A stretch of 64,000 bases of DNA from Lachnospiraceae bacterium. Lineage in GTDB: Bacteria > Bacillota > Clostridia > Lachnospirales > Lachnospiraceae. The stretch's first letter is position 1, and each line of letters starts with the position of its first letter. The notes beneath the pieces were generated by a model that ran no database searches, was not told where the DNA came from, and saw only the letters and a list, made by a program, of their open reading frames with translations. Below are positions 61,472 through 64,000 of this stretch, in pieces. The stretch is taken from NCBI GenBank assembly GCA_910575835.1, contig CAJTGB010000013.1, positions 1-64,000 of the forward strand, read 5' to 3'. The position numbers and the translations under genes were made by a program.

Positions 61472-62573
61472 AACCTACTGCTCTTTCAAGATAAGAATAT
61501 CCTGCAGTCCTTATTTGTTGTATTATTTCATCACATCGTCCTATTTGCTGTTCTGCCAATTTGTCTATCTCCTGCGACTCTGTCACCAATCTTTCTAATA
61601 AATTCATCTGTTCCAAGATCGTTTGTATTCTTGTATTCGAAGTTATATTCTCTACCGGCTCTCTTTCAAATACAAGGAACCTTTTTTGGAATATAATACT
61701 GAACGCAGTACAATGAAAGGAATCTGTAAAACAAAAATCAGAACAGCAAATATGACCAATAAATGCTTCAGGTCCCATTTGTGAACAATTTATTGCTTCT
61801 TTATCATTGAATAAAAAAAGCGGAGAAAAATCATATACTTGTAGTCCTCTCTTATTTGCAAAAAGCAATGCCTTTTTTCTTATATTTATATTGTTTGATA
61901 AAAAATATACAAACAAAAATTTCTTGCAAGGCGGTATAATTGATATTGTCTTCCAATCTCGATCTCTCAAAAGAAAAACCGGGTCCGGCATTAATTCTAC
62001 ATTTTTTATACCATTCATCTCTAACATAGACTTGGCTGATTTTTCCCTTACTGAAACAAAATGAAATGAACTGATTTTCTTACAAATCTGTTCTAACAAT
62101 ACCGGCTCAATCACATCTGCGCCTAAGCTTGATGCATAAGCTATTTTTTTCTTATTAGATACAAATTCCAGAAAAAAATTATCATCCATAGACACAGGAT
62201 TCCATACCTGATCACTTCCTGTGACATAACAATCATATCTGTCAATTATTTTTATTAATTCTCCATCTTTATATAATGTTTCTGTATGCGGGATATGTCT
62301 GTCCACAAAATATTTGAAAGCTATCTTCTTTTCTTCATCTTCAGATACTCCATATTTTTTTATCCACAATGACAGACACCTTTTAACATTCCTTTTCAAT
62401 AACAACTTAATATTTTTCTTTTTTTTCACAATGTGAGAATCATAATCATAGGATATCTGTTCCGCTTCTACCCCCTCTAAGGAATTTAAAGCTTTACAAA
62501 GAGCATACGCCTGTAAAATCCCTCCATAATTTGTCGAATTATAAAAATAAGTGATAATGCCTATTTTTTTCAT
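61452..62573 (-). CDS. Polysaccharide pyruvyl transferase family protein
   Basis: A protein of 373 residues when started at MKKIGIITYF, eight bases after AGAGGA. KKIGIITYFYNSTNYGGILQAYAL, the central YVTGSDQVWNP and SSLGADVI, and later FCFTDSFHCTAFSI are the family blocks. These enzymes place a pyruvate ketal on a sugar of the surface polysaccharide. It overlaps the flippase gene start and follows the glycosyltransferase by two bases. Confidence 0.85.
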   Translation of the reverse strand: MKKIGIITYFYNSTNYGGILQAYALCKALNSLEGVEAEQISYDYDSHIVKKKKNIKLLLKRNVKRCLSLWIKKYGVSEDEEKKIAFKYFVDRHIPHTETLYKDGELIKIIDRYDCYVTGSDQVWNPVSMDDNFFLEFVSNKKKIAYASSLGADVIEPVLLEQICKKISSFHFVSVREKSAKSMLEMNGIKNVELMPDPVFLLRDRDWKTISIIPPCKKFLFVYFLSNNINIRKKALLFANKRGLQVYDFSPLFLFNDKEAINCSQMGPEAFIGHICCSDFCFTDSFHCTAFSIIFQKRFLVFEREPVENITSNTRIQTILEQMNLLERLVTESQEIDKLAEQQIGRCDEIIQQIRTAGYSYLERAVGYEKEKY

Positions 62574-62575
62574 TT

Positions 62576-63781
62576 TCATTCCTCTAAACAAAGCCAAAAG
62601 TTATTTAAATAATCTTCTTCCGAAAACTTGCCGCAAGTCACAACATATTTTTGCGCCGCTTCCGTTTTGATTCTCATTTCTCTAATATTGTAGTACGCAT
62701 AATTTAATGCTTTAGTTAACCCGGTTACTATATTACTATTATTCTCAATCCAAAGAGCTCCGTTAGGTGGCACTATCTCCATCATCCCGCCAGATTTTGT
62801 AGCAATAACAGGGCAGCCATACTTTGAGGCTTCTAACATTACCATGCCAAATGCTTCATTACATATAGACGGTATTACAACCACATCAGCCAAAGCATAA
62901 TATTGTGTCATAACTTCCACATCAATGTACCCTGTAAATATCACATTATTTTTATTACATTGAAATTCTTTCTGAACCTGCCCAAGATAACGATTTGAAC
63001 GAAACTCTTTTCCCCAGGTTCCTCCACAAATAACTAATTTTGCGTTTGATATATTTAAATTTGAAAATGCCTTCGCTAATTCAAGTGTACCCTTTTCCTC
63101 ATTAATTCGTCCAACATATAAAAATACAAAATCTTCATTTTTCAAATTAAGACTGCTCCTATGCTTTACAATATCATCGTCCAAAACTAAATTTTCCAAA
63201 TCTGTACAATTATATAATACTCTGCATTTCTTATCATCAACATTTACAATTGATTGAAATCTCCTTTTTAAATATTCACTGACAAATAACAAACGATAAC
63301 AATTTTCAGCCACCAAATCAGCCATCTCCGGAGACTTACTATTTGAATTAAAATCATTATGCAGATGAAATATATATTTGGTTTCAGGACCATAGATTTT
63401 CAATATATTCCCAAAAATATCCATCGAATTTTCCAAAAGAATATAATCGGCTTCTATTTTATTTTTTAATAAATATCTGATAAGCTTATAATTATATACA
63501 GAAAAGTTCTTTGGCCGATTAAATAATCTGCAAATCTTATTAAAAATTTTTTCCAGTATCTTTTCTAACCTTCCAACATAAATCTGTATAAACTTAGTAA
63601 GCTTATATTCAGACTCATCTATTCTCTTATCAAAAATCGTACATACAATAAATTGATAACGTGCTTTTTTCTCATTTTTATCTAGTAATACAGTTGATAA
63701 ACATTCCACTGCTCCTCCATCAAACGCTGGCACTGGAGCAAAGCCAGACGTAATCATCAATATAACTGGTAATTTCTTCAA
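62576..63781 (-). CDS. Family 4-type glycosyltransferase
   Basis: A 401-residue GT-B glycosyltransferase. The C-terminal half has YVGRINEEKGTLELAKAF, VICGGTWG and PSICNEAFGMVMLEASKYGCPVIATKSGGMMEIV with the conserved EX7E. The N-terminus is SGFAPVPAFDGGAVE. It transfers a nucleotide sugar in capsule or exopolysaccharide assembly at the inner membrane. It overlaps the upstream partial gene by four bases. Confidence 0.87.
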   Translation of the reverse strand: MKKLPVILMITSGFAPVPAFDGGAVECLSTVLLDKNEKKARYQFIVCTIFDKRIDESEYKLTKFIQIYVGRLEKILEKIFNKICRLFNRPKNFSVYNYKLIRYLLKNKIEADYILLENSMDIFGNILKIYGPETKYIFHLHNDFNSNSKSPEMADLVAENCYRLLFVSEYLKRRFQSIVNVDDKKCRVLYNCTDLENLVLDDDIVKHRSSLNLKNEDFVFLYVGRINEEKGTLELAKAFSNLNISNAKLVICGGTWGKEFRSNRYLGQVQKEFQCNKNNVIFTGYIDVEVMTQYYALADVVVIPSICNEAFGMVMLEASKYGCPVIATKSGGMMEIVPPNGALWIENNSNIVTGLTKALNYAYYNIREMRIKTEAAQKYVVTCGKFSEEDYLNNFWLCLEE

Positions 63782-63999
63782 TATTTTATTCTTCCTCTCA
63801 GTACCGGATAGATAAATAAAACTATTTTGTACTTAAAAAGTAATTTTTTTCTCATCAAACTATTCTTTCTGGCTAATGAAAGAAAATCTTCCAAGTCATT
63901 CTCTATTTCAGTATAGTAAATAATATCTTCCTTATTTTTCTTCTTTATTCCTATGCGGATAGCAATAGCTAACGGTTCCTTTACAATTGAACTAATCAT
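63778..63999 (-). CDS. Partial gene at window end, polysaccharide cluster
   Basis: Only the last 70 or so residues are visible; the gene probably starts beyond the window. The stretch is basic, Lys/Arg-rich, ending KYKIVLFIYPVLRGRIKY, like the tail of a membrane-associated glycosyltransferase. It overlaps the next gene by ATGA. No function can be assigned. Confidence 0.5.
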   Translation of the reverse strand: MISSIVKEPLAIAIRIGIKKKNKEDIIYYTEIENDLEDFLSLARKNSLMRKKLLFKYKIVLFIYPVLRGRIKY

Positions 64000-64000
64000 T

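Overview
The window looks like a chromosome segment of a gut-type Firmicute of the Lachnospiraceae kind. This is inferred from strong AGGAGG ribosome binding sites, a T-box before thrS, a DUF1540 protein, NCS2 purine permeases, an IS1182 element, recombinase-in-trio genes and the general look of the proteins. No rRNA or species marker is present, so species level is not claimed.

Layout. (1) 0.1-12.0 kb, plus strand: a purine/urate-type catabolic cluster (YgeY-like M20 hydrolase, M19 dipeptidase, hydantoinase, two NCS2 permeases, SsnA-type deaminase, [2Fe-2S] and molybdopterin subunits of a xanthine-dehydrogenase-like hydroxylase, iron-sulfur flavoprotein-like reductase). Purines would be imported, deaminated, hydroxylated and opened by cyclic-amide and amidase steps. 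No FAD subunit of the hydroxylase is in the window. (2) 12-14 kb: small genes, a retropepsin-like protein and a candidate small RNA. (3) 14-18.1 kb, minus strand: MarR regulator plus a two-subunit ABC exporter. (4) 18.3-24.3 kb: cysteine desulfidase-like protein, PatB/MalY C-S lyase, SNF2/SWIM helicase. (5) 24.6-25.5 kb: six tRNA genes (Glu, Thr, Met, Asp, Val, Leu) with a 93-bp tandem repeat inside, followed by a decayed integrase. (6) 25.9-38.9 kb, plus strand: an unusual tightly packed locus with two related secreted WWD-motif proteins flanking an ABC exporter pair, a LytTR regulator whose receiver lacks the phospho-acceptor Asp, a trigger-factor-like protein, a CVPC thioredoxin, an M16C metallopeptidase, an M18 aminopeptidase, a second cysteine desulfidase-like protein and a YitT membrane protein. 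No known system I can name matches it; it is my main candidate for something undescribed. Together the genes suggest handling of a cysteine-containing peptide (export or sensing outside, unfolding, reduction, cleavage and cysteine breakdown inside).

(7) 39-55 kb: a mosaic of mobile DNA. It holds a serine resolvase with a candidate res site, a broken metallophosphatase, an SRAP protein, an Rpn nuclease relic and a PIN toxin-like pair. Two diverged DDE-transposase/ExeA-ATPase elements follow in opposite orientation. Both transposase genes are broken at the same codon, and between them lies about 6 kb bounded by perfect 29-bp direct repeats. That segment contains an IS91-family element with its own tyrosine recombinase and a complete RIT (recombinase in trio) element with about 82-bp terminal inverted repeats. 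An intact IS1182-family element lies just after. (8) 55-58.4 kb, minus strand: DUF1540 protein, then T-box controlled acyl-CoA thioesterase and thrS, with a 15-bp tandem repeat running across the thrS stop codon. (9) 58.7-64 kb, minus strand: an AT-rich surface polysaccharide cluster (glycosyltransferase, polysaccharide pyruvyl transferase, flippase, F420-hydrogenase-beta-like protein with a G10 tract, small ferredoxin), cut by the window end.
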